A DNA stretch of 64,000 nucleotides from RYN-230 sp963768945 (GTDB taxonomy: Bacteria > Actinomycetota > Actinomycetes > Streptosporangiales > Streptosporangiaceae). Below the pieces are notes generated by a model that searched no databases, was not told the origin of the DNA, and saw only the letters and a list, made by a program, of their open reading frames with translations. The stretch spans positions 868,001 through 932,000 of the forward strand of contig CAVYJW010000006.1 of the NCBI GenBank assembly GCA_963768945.1, read 5' to 3'. Positions 32,405 through 40,837 of the stretch are shown here, one piece after another. The number at the start of each line of letters is the position of its first letter. The first letter of the stretch is position 1. Both the position numbers and the translations under genes were made by a program.

Positions 32405-34417
32405 ATGGGGACGAGGCAGGGGACGCGCGACTTGGTGAACTCCGGGCCATCCGCATCAGCGCGCTGGCTGTCCGGCGGGTCCACCCGGACGGCTATCCGG
32501 TCCACTATCCCCCGCGCGGGTAATGCGGCAGCCGCTCCACCGCGCGAGGTTTCCCGCCGGTCCGTCGCGGGCCATCATGTCCTGCGCCACGTGGCGCTGC
32601 TGAGCGGCTATATCGCGGCGGGAGTCGTGGTCACCTGGCCACTTGCCACCTACCTGCGCGGCCGCCTGCCAGACATTGACGACCCGGCGAGTTACGTGTG
32701 GAGCCTGTGGTGGGTGGCGCACCAGGTAACCCACCTGGCCAACCCGTGGTTCACCCCCCGGCTGGCCGCCCCGGCCGGGGTGCAACTGGGCTACAACACG
32801 CTGATGCCGCTGCTGGGCCTGCTGATGCTCCCGGTCACGCTGGTCGCCGGACCGGCGTTCAGCTACAACCTGCTGGTGGTGCTGATTCCCGGGGTGTTGT
32901 GCTACGCGCTGTACCGGGTCGCGAGGCTGTGGCTGCCGTCGGAGGTAGGCGCGGTGGCCGCCGGCGCCCTGTTCGGCTTGTCCACGATGGTGGCCTTCCA
33001 GGACTGGTTCCACCTCAACATCGCCGCCGGGACGCTCTTCCTGGCGCTGGCGCTGGAGGCCGCAGTGCGGTTGCGGCGCCGCCCCGGCACCCCCCAGGCC
33101 CTGCGGGTCGGGCTGGTGATCGGCCTCGCCGTGCTGGTCAACCAGGAGTCCGCGATCATGGCCGCGGTTCTGGTCATCCTCGCGCTGATCCCGTGGCTGG
33201 CCAGCCAGCCCTCGCTGGACCGGCTGCGGGACTGCGGGCTCGCCGCGCTGACCGCCCTGGTCCTGGCCAGCCCGCAGATCGCCGCGATGGCGTGGCAGGC
33301 CAGCTCGGCCGGGACAACCGGGCCTGCGGCGACGCTGCCCGGCTGGTACCGGCGGCTCGGTGCCGGGCTCCCTACCTTGTTTTCCCCGTCACCACGGCTC
33401 CGCTCGTGGGGGCTCGGAGCGCTGGCCGGCGGCTTCCACTTTCCGCTGACTGAAGGGGTCCCGACGTTCGGGATCACGCTGACCGTCCTGGCGCTGGCCG
33501 GCCTGGTCCTGTCCTGGCGGCGGCGCAGCGCCCGGCTGCTGGGGCTGCTCTGGCTGGGCAGCACGACACTGGCGATGGGCCCGGCGCTGAAGATCGGCAG
33601 CGCCAGTTACCTGCCTGCCGCGATCACCCTGGGCGGGGTCAGGCTGTCTGGCGTCATGCCATTCACCTGGCTGGTCCAGCTGCCCGGCCTGTCCGCGTTC
33701 CGCGAGGCCGACAGGTTCACGCTGCTCGCGCTGGTGCCCGCCGCGCTGCTGGGCGGCAGCACGGTGGGCTGGCTCGCCGCCCGCGCCCGTCCGCTGCTGC
33801 GACGCCCGGCCCAGACCGGGGCCGCCCACGCCATTCCCAGCCATGACGCTGGCCGGCAGGCTGATGCCGGCCAGCCCAGCACCCGGGCGGTGGCCGCCGG
33901 CACCCTGCTACTGATCGCGGTGCTCGGCGCGGCCCTGGAGGCCGGATGGCCCGGCGGGCCGGTCAAGCAGTCCATTCCTGCCTCGCTTCCGGCGCTGGAC
34001 GGCCCGATTACCGCCGATCATTCCGGCTCGATTGTGGTGGACGTACCGTTCGGCATCCGGGGCGGGCTGCCGGAACGCTATGGCGCCAAGATCGAGCCGG
34101 AGGCCCTGGCCCTGGCCAGCTCGGACGGCCACCCCCGGGCTATTTCCTATACCTCCTGGATCCCGCTTCCCACGCTCCGGGCGGTACGCCGCCACCCGTT
34201 CTACGCGCGACTGGTCGCCGCCCAGAGCGGCGCCGCCGGCGACGCCCGCCAGGCCCGCCTGGCCCGCGCGGACGCCCGGCGGATGGATGTGGGCTGGGTC
34301 CTGGTCTGGCGCGACACCCCAGCGATCCTGCACTACCTGACGCAGACCGGCTTCCGCTTCGACTACCGGGCCGACGGTGTCACGGTGTACCGGCCCGCCC
34401 GGCAGCACGATAGGTGA
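32405..34417 (+). CDS. Polytopic GT-C-like membrane protein
   Basis: About 670 residues with roughly ten membrane segments and a soluble C-terminal part. The first loop carries an acidic motif LPDIDDPASYVWSLWWV and a conserved NPWFTPRLAAPAGVQLGYN, the layout of GT-C glycosyltransferases that use polyprenyl-phosphate sugars. Similar blocks (LTLLxGP, NRFxLLA-like FREADRFTLLA) occur in the three proteins at 34549, 38200 and 40838, so this is a divergent paralogue. The start is uncertain: ATG 32405, GTG 32435 or the longer frame from 32303 all lack good ribosome sites. Donor and acceptor are unknown. Confidence 0.75.
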   Translation: MGTRQGTRDLVNSGPSASARWLSGGSTRTAIRSTIPRAGNAAAAPPREVSRRSVAGHHVLRHVALLSGYIAAGVVVTWPLATYLRGRLPDIDDPASYVWSLWWVAHQVTHLANPWFTPRLAAPAGVQLGYNTLMPLLGLLMLPVTLVAGPAFSYNLLVVLIPGVLCYALYRVARLWLPSEVGAVAAGALFGLSTMVAFQDWFHLNIAAGTLFLALALEAAVRLRRRPGTPQALRVGLVIGLAVLVNQESAIMAAVLVILALIPWLASQPSLDRLRDCGLAALTALVLASPQIAAMAWQASSAGTTGPAATLPGWYRRLGAGLPTLFSPSPRLRSWGLGALAGGFHFPLTEGVPTFGITLTVLALAGLVLSWRRRSARLLGLLWLGSTTLAMGPALKIGSASYLPAAITLGGVRLSGVMPFTWLVQLPGLSAFREADRFTLLALVPAALLGGSTVGWLAARARPLLRRPAQTGAAHAIPSHDAGRQADAGQPSTRAVAAGTLLLIAVLGAALEAGWPGGPVKQSIPASLPALDGPITADHSGSIVVDVPFGIRGGLPERYGAKIEPEALALASSDGHPRAISYTSWIPLPTLRAVRRHPFYARLVAAQSGAAGDARQARLARADARRMDVGWVLVWRDTPAILHYLTQTGFRFDYRADGVTVYRPARQHDR

Positions 34418-34483
34418 ACGTTCGGTTCAGTAGATGTAACGCTGGGTAACAACACAACCAACCCCCATCAGGGACGGATCCGA

Positions 34484-34499
34484 CATAAGGTCCATGAAG
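34484..34499 (+). promoter_or_regulatory. Conserved leader motif, copy 1
   Basis: CATAAGGTCCATGAAG lies 50 bases before the GTG of the next gene. The identical 16-mer occurs 49 bases before the paralogue start at 38200, and both are followed by a matching TTTGGAGGT ribosome site. It could be a promoter element or simply part of the duplicated block. Confidence 0.5.
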
Positions 34500-34548
34500 T
34501 GGTGATTGGCGTGGACGGCCGCTGGTCCCCAGCTGTTTGGAGGTGGCG

Positions 34549-36321
34549 GTGGGCCTCGTCCCCTCGGCGGTGAAGCCGTCCCCGGCCGCCGACACCCCGC
34601 GGCTGCTCGCCAGGGCGCGAGCACCGTGGCTGGTCCTGGCCCTGTACCTGGTCGGCGCGGTCGCGCTGACCTGGCGGCTGTGGGCCGATCCGGCCTCACG
34701 CGTGCAGAGCCGTGGCGGCGACGTCGATCTGTTCGCCTGGTACATCCGCTACTCGGCGGAGTCGGTAGCCCACGGGAGCCTGCCGGCCCTCGTCACCACC
34801 GCGATGAACGCGCCGCACGGCATCAACCTGATGTGGAACACGTCCCTGCTGCTGCCCGGTGTCTTGCTGACCCCGGTGACGCTGCTGGCCGGGCCGCAGG
34901 CCAGCCTGACCCTGCTGCTCACACTGGGCTTCGCAGGCTCCGCCGCATCGCTGTACTGGGTGCTGCGGCGCTGGGGTGTCCGGATCGGCCCCGCGGCGCT
35001 CGGCGGGGCGCTGTACGGGTTCTCCCCCGCCCTGCTCGCGGAGGCGGCCAGCCACTACCAGCTCGAGTTCGCGGTGCTGCCGCCGCTGATGATCGACGCG
35101 CTGCTGCGCATCGTCACCGGCCGCGGGCACGCCATCAGGACCGGCGCCTGGCTTGGGCTGCTGGCCGCGGCACAGTTCTTCATCGGGGAAGAACTCCTGG
35201 TCGATACGGCCCTCGTGGCCGTGATCGTGCTCGTCGTGCTGGCCGTGATGAACCCTCGCTCGGTCGCCGGGCGGGCGGGCCGCAGCGTGGCGGGCCTGGC
35301 GGCGGCCGCCGGCGTGGCGCTGGTGCTGTGCGGATATGCCCTGTGGGTACAGTTCCACGGCCCACTGGCCGAGCACGGCAGCCCGTGGAACGCGGACCAC
35401 TTCCGGAACCGGGCCGCGGCGTTCGTGACCCCGGCCGGCAACATGCTGCTGCACACCACGTCGGGGGCGGCTGCCGTCGCCCGGCACCCGGCCTACGCAG
35501 CGGAATACGTGGCCTACCTCGGCTACCCGCTGCTCGTGGTGCTGATCATCGCGGCGGTCAGGTACTGGCGCGATCTGAGGGTCCGCGTCGCGGCGGTGTC
35601 CTGCGCCGTCCTGGAGATCCTGTCCCTCGGCGGCACCCAGGTCGTCCGCGGGGTTACCGTCCCCCCCGTGCTGCTGCCCTGGCACTGGCTGGCGCACCTG
35701 CCGGTGGCCAGCCAGATGCTGCCCAACCGGCTGTCCATCCTGGCCGACGGGCTGGCCGCCGTCGTGCTGGCGGTCTCGCTCGACCGGGCCCTGTCCGCAG
35801 CGGACCAGCCCCGCTGGCGGCGCCACGGCATCCCCGTGGTGCTCGCGGCCATCGCGGTGCTCCCGCTGATCCCACTGCCCCTCGGCACCGCCCAAGCCGC
35901 GCCGGTCCCGGCCGGGTACCAGACGGCCTTCGCCCGGCTGGCCCTGCCGCGGGACGCCCGGGTCCTCGTGGTGCCCGTGCCGTACGCCCAGGTCTCACAG
36001 CCGCTGCGCTGGTACGCGGATACCGGGTATCCCGGCTCGATGAACGGCGGCTACTTCATCGGGCCGAACCGGCAGGGCAGTGCCATGGGCTACGGCGGGC
36101 CGGAGGCCCGGGCCACCGCCGTCTCCATCGACGCCCTCTGGCACCCCTCCAGCCGGGCCAAGAGCCCTACGGCCGCGCAGATGCGCGGGTACGTCGCGCG
36201 CTGGCGGCCTGCGGCTGTGCTCGCGGTGACCCGGCGCACCTCGCGTCTCGGGCGGCTGCTGTCCACGGTTCTCGGGCCGCCCAGCTTCACGACGGGCCGG
36301 GTCCTCGTGTGGCGGCGCTAA
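34549..36321 (+). CDS. Polytopic GT-C-like membrane protein, tandem paralogue 1
   Basis: A 590-residue membrane protein with about ten helices. Key features: DVDLFAWYIRYSAES in the first outer loop (acidic pair typical of GT-C active sites), NAPHGINLMWNTSLLLPG, LTLGFAGSAASLYWVLRRWG and SQMLPNRLSILADGLAAVV, then a soluble C-terminal part with GYPGSMNGGYFIGP. The GTG at 34549 is chosen because GGAGG lies 5 bases upstream; the TTG at 34537 overlaps that ribosome site. It is strikingly similar to the protein at 38200-39975, including the 5' leader, so a recent duplication around the GT87 gene is clear. Likely glycosyltransferase or polysaccharide membrane component. Confidence 0.85.
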   Translation: MGLVPSAVKPSPAADTPRLLARARAPWLVLALYLVGAVALTWRLWADPASRVQSRGGDVDLFAWYIRYSAESVAHGSLPALVTTAMNAPHGINLMWNTSLLLPGVLLTPVTLLAGPQASLTLLLTLGFAGSAASLYWVLRRWGVRIGPAALGGALYGFSPALLAEAASHYQLEFAVLPPLMIDALLRIVTGRGHAIRTGAWLGLLAAAQFFIGEELLVDTALVAVIVLVVLAVMNPRSVAGRAGRSVAGLAAAAGVALVLCGYALWVQFHGPLAEHGSPWNADHFRNRAAAFVTPAGNMLLHTTSGAAAVARHPAYAAEYVAYLGYPLLVVLIIAAVRYWRDLRVRVAAVSCAVLEILSLGGTQVVRGVTVPPVLLPWHWLAHLPVASQMLPNRLSILADGLAAVVLAVSLDRALSAADQPRWRRHGIPVVLAAIAVLPLIPLPLGTAQAAPVPAGYQTAFARLALPRDARVLVVPVPYAQVSQPLRWYADTGYPGSMNGGYFIGPNRQGSAMGYGGPEARATAVSIDALWHPSSRAKSPTAAQMRGYVARWRPAAVLAVTRRTSRLGRLLSTVLGPPSFTTGRVLVWRR

Positions 36322-36356
36322 TGCCGGCCAATCCGCCCACCTGTTGACGCCTCTTG

Positions 36357-36409
36357 CCCGCCCTGAGCCGAGTGCCCACATTCCCGCCCTGAGCCGAGTG
36401 CCCCACATT
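36357..36409. repeat. 26-27-bp direct duplication in the leader of the GT87 gene
   Basis: CCCGCCCTGAGCCGAGTG plus CCCACATT occurs at 36357-36382 and again, with one extra C, at 36383-36409, directly upstream of the GT87 start. It may be a tandem duplication of a binding site or a neutral slippage event. Confidence 0.85.
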
Positions 36410-36422
36410 CCCGCCTCGTCAG

Positions 36423-38099
36423 GTGATGAGAGCATTGACCACATATGGTGGCCGGGTGGGAGCGACTTCAGTCTCGCCGACAGCAACCGCCAGCGACGGA
36501 CAGCGGGCGGGGAAGTGGCTGCTTCCAGCTGGGCTCCTCGCTTTCGCGGCTGTTCTAGGGGTCTACCTCACCTATCTGCTGCGCCATCCGCTCGGCTGGA
36601 CCTTGCATGCGCTGGACCTGCACGTCTACTACTCCGGCGGGCTCGTCGTCCGGCACGTGCGCCCCTACTGGAACCCCCACCTGGCGGCCCCGCTCTATGA
36701 CTGGGCACCCTCGGTGTCACACGGGCATTACTTCACCTACCCCCCGTTTGCAGCACTGCTCTTCACCACGGTGTCGTTCCTGCCCTGGACGTTGCTGACC
36801 CGGGTGTCGGTAGCGGCGAACATTCTCTTCCTCCTGGCGTCGGCGTGGTTTACCTTCGGCATGCTCGGCTACCGGGCGGGCCGGAGCCGGGCCGGGGCTG
36901 CCTTGCTGGTGTCGGCGGCCGTTCTCCTGGCCGAACCGGTGATGCGGGACATCTACCTCGGGCAGATCAACCTGGCCCTTATGGCACTGGTCCTGTGGGA
37001 CTTTTCCCAGCCGGACCGGCGCTGGTGGAAGGGCGCCGGCATCGGGGTAGCAGCCGGGATTAAACTCGTCCCGCTGATCTTCATCCCGTACCTGCTGCTG
37101 ACCCGCCGGTTCCGGCAGGCCGCCGCTGCCTGCGCAGGCTTCGCCCTCACGGTCGTGGTCGGCTATGCGGTGCTGCCCGGCGACTCCCGCCGCTGGTGGC
37201 TGCACGAGATGTTCGCCGACAGCGGCCGGGTGGTCGTGTTCATCGGCCAGGAAAGCAACCAGTCGCTGCGCGGCCTGATTACCCGGCTGGCCGGAAGCAC
37301 TGCCGCCGGGGTGCCGCCCTGGATAGCCGCGATCGCCATCGTCACGGTTCTCGGGCTGGGCGCCGCGGTGCTGCTCGCGCGGGCCGGGCATGACGCGGCC
37401 GGGGTGCTGGCCTGCGCGCTGACCGGGCTGCTGGTCTCCCCCGTGAGCTGGGATCACCACTGGGTGTGGCTGGTACCGGCGGTGGCCGTAGCCGCCCATT
37501 ACGCCGTTATGGCGATGCGCGGCCAGGTGCGTGACGGCTGGGTGCGGGCCGCACTGACCTGGCCCGCGGCCGGGTACTGGGCGCTCGTAGCCGGGATCTG
37601 CGTTGTGTACGGCGCCTGGCCCGGCGCGCTGTGGGGCAAGTCGCGCATACTGGGCAACTATGGCCTGGGTGTGATCCCGGTCCCGGGCTCCACCCCGGAC
37701 AAGGTCTCGGCACGCGGCGACCGTCCCTGGTTTACCGAATACCACTGGCACGGCTGGCAAATACTCACCGGCAACGCCTTCGTGCTCGGCGGCCTCGCGC
37801 TCCTCGCCGTCCTGGTCGGCGCGGCCATCCGGGTGACCCTTACCCGCGCGGCCGGGCAACTGCTACCGGCCATTTCCAGCCCGCTGGCAGGCCCACAATC
37901 CGGCAAGCAGCGAGAGCCTGCCACGTCACTCAGCACGACTCTGGCCTCACCGCCTGGATCGGCGGCTGATCAGCCGGCCAGCCCCCCTGGATCGGCCACT
38001 GATCAGCCGGCCAGCCCGTCCGGGGCACCAGACCTGAGGCGGGGACCCAGCGCGTACGGGTTTGCCCTCGAACCTGACGCGAGGAACAAGGAAGCATAA
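36423..38099 (+). CDS. GT87 family polyprenol-phosphate-mannose-type mannosyltransferase
   Basis: A 558-residue membrane protein of the GT87/DUF2029 family, to which alpha-1,2-mannosyltransferases of phosphatidylinositol mannoside and lipoarabinomannan synthesis belong. Features: LDLHVYYSGG in the first loop (catalytic Asp), FTYPPFAALLF, YLGQINLALMAL, GIKLVPLIFIPYLLL and SWDHHWVWLVPAVAV. About ten membrane helices. The C-terminal ~70 residues are disordered and hold a repeated ASPPGSA(A/T)DQP. GTG at 36423 and ATG at 36426 are both possible. It lies between two duplicated membrane genes and shares a pathway with the polyprenyl-phosphate sugar synthase at 40088. Confidence 0.88.
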   Translation: MMRALTTYGGRVGATSVSPTATASDGQRAGKWLLPAGLLAFAAVLGVYLTYLLRHPLGWTLHALDLHVYYSGGLVVRHVRPYWNPHLAAPLYDWAPSVSHGHYFTYPPFAALLFTTVSFLPWTLLTRVSVAANILFLLASAWFTFGMLGYRAGRSRAGAALLVSAAVLLAEPVMRDIYLGQINLALMALVLWDFSQPDRRWWKGAGIGVAAGIKLVPLIFIPYLLLTRRFRQAAAACAGFALTVVVGYAVLPGDSRRWWLHEMFADSGRVVVFIGQESNQSLRGLITRLAGSTAAGVPPWIAAIAIVTVLGLGAAVLLARAGHDAAGVLACALTGLLVSPVSWDHHWVWLVPAVAVAAHYAVMAMRGQVRDGWVRAALTWPAAGYWALVAGICVVYGAWPGALWGKSRILGNYGLGVIPVPGSTPDKVSARGDRPWFTEYHWHGWQILTGNAFVLGGLALLAVLVGAAIRVTLTRAAGQLLPAISSPLAGPQSGKQREPATSLSTTLASPPGSAADQPASPPGSATDQPASPSGAPDLRRGPSAYGFALEPDARNKEA

Positions 38100-38135
38100 G
38101 CAGTTCTCAGCCCGCCTGACAGCAGGCTGAACTGG

Positions 38136-38151
38136 CATAAGGTCCATGAAG
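38136..38151 (+). promoter_or_regulatory. Conserved leader motif, copy 2
   Basis: CATAAGGTCCATGAAG, identical to 34484-34499, 49 bases before the GTG at 38200. A looser relative (TATATAGTCCATTGACC, about 40043-40059) precedes the GT2 gene at 40088. Confidence 0.5.
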
Positions 38152-38199
38152 GGGTGCTCGATCCGGGAGGCCGCAGGTCCCTGGTGTTTGGAGGTGACG

Positions 38200-39975
38200 G
38201 TGGACCTCGTCCCTTCGGCAGTGAAAACGTCCCCGGCCTCTGACCCTCCGCGGCTGCGGGCCACGCCTGGGGCAACGTGGCTGGTCCTGTGCCTGTACCT
38301 GCTCGGGGCGGTCGCGCTGACCTGGCGGCTGTGGGCCGACCCCGCCTCGCGTATGCAGGTCGGCGACATCACCGATGTCAACCTGTTCGCATGGTTTGTC
38401 CGCTATTCGGCCGAGTCGGTCGCGCACGGGAGCCTGCCGGCCCTCGTCACCACCGCGATGAACGCGCCGCACGGCATCAACCTGATGTGGAACACCTCCC
38501 TGCTGCTGCCGGGCGTGCTGCTGACCCCGGTGACGCTGCTGGCCGGTGCGCAGACCAGCCTGACCCTGCTGCTCACGCTGGGGTTCGCAGGATCGGCGGC
38601 CGCGATGTACTGGGTGCTGCGGCGCTGGGGGGTCCGCGTGGGCCCGGCGGCGCTCGGCGGGGCCCTTTACGGCTTCTCCCCGGCGATGCTGGCCTCCGCG
38701 GTCGGGCATTACCATCTGGAGTTCGCCGTGCTGCCGCCGCTGATGATCGACGCCGCGCTGCGCATCGTCACCGGCCGCGGTCACACCCTCAAGACCGGCA
38801 TCTGGCTCGGGCTGCTGGCCGCCGTGCAGCTCTTCATCGGGGAAGAACTGCTGGTTGACACGGTCTTCACGGCCGGTGTCGTGCTCATCGTGGCGGCCGT
38901 CATGGCCCCGCGCGCCGTGGCCGGACGGGTTAGCCGCAGTGTGACCGGCCTGGCGACCGCGGCCGTGGTCGCGCTGGTGATCTGCGGATACGCGCTCTGG
39001 ATACAGTTCCACGGCCCGCTGGCCGAGCACGGCAGCCCATGGGACGGGAACCACTACCGGAACCGGGCCGCCTCGTTCGTGGTCCCGGCCGGCAACATGC
39101 TGCTGCATACCTCGTCCGGCGCCGCCACCATCGCACAGAATCCGGCCCGGGCCGCCGAGTACGTGGCGTACCTGGGCTGGCCGCTGCTCGTGGTGCTGAT
39201 CGTGGCGGCGGTCAGGTACTGGCGCGACGCGCGGGTCCGCGTCGCGGCGGTGGCCTGCGCGGTCCTGGAGATCCTGTCCCTCGGCGGCACGCAGGTGGTC
39301 GGCGGCGTGAGGGTCCCCCCGGCGCTGCTGCCCTGGCACTGGCTGGCGCACCTGCCGGTTCTCGCCCAGATGCTGCCCAACCGGCTGTCCATCCTGGCGG
39401 ACGGGCTGGCCGCCGTCGTGCTGGCGGTCTCGCTCGGGCTGGCCCTGTCCGCAGCGGGCCAGCCCCGCTGGCGCCGCCAGGGCATCCCCGTGGCGATCGC
39501 AGCGATCGCCGTGGCGCCCCTGATCCCGCTGCCCCTGAACACCATCCAGGTCGCCGGGGTCCCGGCCGGATACGAGGCGGCCTTCACCCGGCTGGCGCTG
39601 CCGCGGGACGCGCGGGTCCTGGTCGTGCCCGTGCCGTACGGCGCCGTGTTTCAACCGCTACGGTGGTATGCGGAGACGGGGAACCCCGGCTCGATGAACG
39701 GCGGCTACTTCATCGGCCCCGACCGGAAAGGCCAGGCCGTGACCTATGGCGGCCACGGAGTCCGGGCCATTGCCCGGTCGGTCGATGCGTTGTGGACCGG
39801 CTCCGGCCGGTACAAGAGCCCCACAGCCGGCCAGCTGCGCGGGTACCTCGCCGGGTGGCGCCCTGCCGCCGTGGTCGCGGTGACCCGGCGCAGTTCCCCA
39901 CTGGGGCGGCTGCTGGCCACGGTTCTCGGGCCGCCCAGCTTCACGACGGGCCGGGTGGTGGTGTGGCGGCGCTAG
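38200..39975 (+). CDS. Polytopic GT-C-like membrane protein, tandem paralogue 2
   Basis: A 591-residue near-copy of the protein at 34549-36321: VNLFAWFVRYSAES, NAPHGINLMWNTSLLLPG, AQMLPNRLSILADGLAAVV and GNPGSMNGGYFIGP are all shared, as are helix number and length. The first-loop acidic pair is changed: DVDLF in paralogue 1 is DVNLF here. The loss of one acidic residue may alter activity or partner. The GTG at 38200 follows TTTGGAGG by 5 bases. The two copies flank the GT87 gene, so the group may form one complex or act on successive steps. No experimental function is known to me. Confidence 0.85.
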   Translation: MDLVPSAVKTSPASDPPRLRATPGATWLVLCLYLLGAVALTWRLWADPASRMQVGDITDVNLFAWFVRYSAESVAHGSLPALVTTAMNAPHGINLMWNTSLLLPGVLLTPVTLLAGAQTSLTLLLTLGFAGSAAAMYWVLRRWGVRVGPAALGGALYGFSPAMLASAVGHYHLEFAVLPPLMIDAALRIVTGRGHTLKTGIWLGLLAAVQLFIGEELLVDTVFTAGVVLIVAAVMAPRAVAGRVSRSVTGLATAAVVALVICGYALWIQFHGPLAEHGSPWDGNHYRNRAASFVVPAGNMLLHTSSGAATIAQNPARAAEYVAYLGWPLLVVLIVAAVRYWRDARVRVAAVACAVLEILSLGGTQVVGGVRVPPALLPWHWLAHLPVLAQMLPNRLSILADGLAAVVLAVSLGLALSAAGQPRWRRQGIPVAIAAIAVAPLIPLPLNTIQVAGVPAGYEAAFTRLALPRDARVLVVPVPYGAVFQPLRWYAETGNPGSMNGGYFIGPDRKGQAVTYGGHGVRAIARSVDALWTGSGRYKSPTAGQLRGYLAGWRPAAVVAVTRRSSPLGRLLATVLGPPSFTTGRVVVWRR

Positions 39976-40087
39976 ATTAGCAGGGGGCGGCCGATGCTTT
40001 TCTGTTATTTTGCCTGCTCCGCCGAGGATTCGGGCACATTCGGTATATAGTCCATTGACCAATTTGCGATAACGGGATGGGACCGCC

Positions 40088-40801
40088 GTGAAGCTATCGA
40101 TCCTGATGCCGGTCTACAACGAGGCTGAGACGGTCCAGAACGCGATCAAGCGTCTGCTGGATGTGGATTTCCCCTGCCAGGTCGAGTTCGTGGTCGTGGA
40201 CGACGCGAGCACGGACGGGACTTCGGAGATCATCGACGCCCTGCATGACGACCGCCTGGTCAAGCTCCGGCACACCGTCAACCAGGGCAAGGGGGCCGCC
40301 GTCCGCACGGCGGCCGCCGCCGCGACCGGCGACTACATCCAGCCGTTCGACGCCGACATGGAGTACCAGCCGGAAGAAATCCCGGAACTGCTCAAGCCGG
40401 TGCTCCGCGGCGAGGCGACAGTGGTCTTCGGGAGCCGGACGTTCGGCAGTCACTCGGCCTACTCGTTCTGGTACGTCATGGGCAACAAGGGCGTGACAAC
40501 CGTCGCGAATATCCTGTTCAACGCCTACATCGCCGATCTGGAGACCTGCTTCAAGCTGATGCCGCTGGAGCTGTACCGCAGCCTGGACATCACCTCCAAC
40601 GGGTTCGGCATGGAAGCGGAGATCACCGGCAAGCTCCTCGCACGCCAGATCCGCCCGTTCGAGGTGCCGATCACCTACCGGGCCCGAAGCCGCGAGCAGG
40701 GCAAGAAGATCACCTGGAAGGACGGCGTCCAGGCTGTCTGGCTGCTGACCCGCATCCGGATCACATCCAAGCAGGCCCGGCGCCGCGGCCCGTCCAGCTA
40801 G
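40088..40801 (+). CDS. GT2 polyprenyl-phosphate sugar synthase-like (DPM1 type)
   Basis: A 237-residue soluble GT-A glycosyltransferase resembling dolichyl/polyprenyl-phosphate mannose or glucose synthase. Motifs: LSILMPVYNEAETV, VVVDDASTDGT, VNQGKGAAVRTA, the DADMEYQPEEI metal site and ITYRARSREQGKKITWKDG at the end. There is no C-terminal membrane segment. Such enzymes load a lipid-phosphate with one sugar, which GT-C and GT87 enzymes then use outside the membrane; five such candidates are adjacent. The GTG start at 40088 is preceded by GGGATGGGACCGCC, a weak ribosome site. A relatively AT-rich stretch precedes it (39990-40075). Confidence 0.92.
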   Translation: MKLSILMPVYNEAETVQNAIKRLLDVDFPCQVEFVVVDDASTDGTSEIIDALHDDRLVKLRHTVNQGKGAAVRTAAAAATGDYIQPFDADMEYQPEEIPELLKPVLRGEATVVFGSRTFGSHSAYSFWYVMGNKGVTTVANILFNAYIADLETCFKLMPLELYRSLDITSNGFGMEAEITGKLLARQIRPFEVPITYRARSREQGKKITWKDGVQAVWLLTRIRITSKQARRRGPSS

Positions 40802-40837
40802 CGCGCGGGGCTCACTGACCCGAGCGGGGAGGTGGGG

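Noticed and set aside
36423..38099. Start of the GT87 gene further upstream
   Set aside because: The region before 36423 holds a direct repeat and no in-frame start with a ribosome site.
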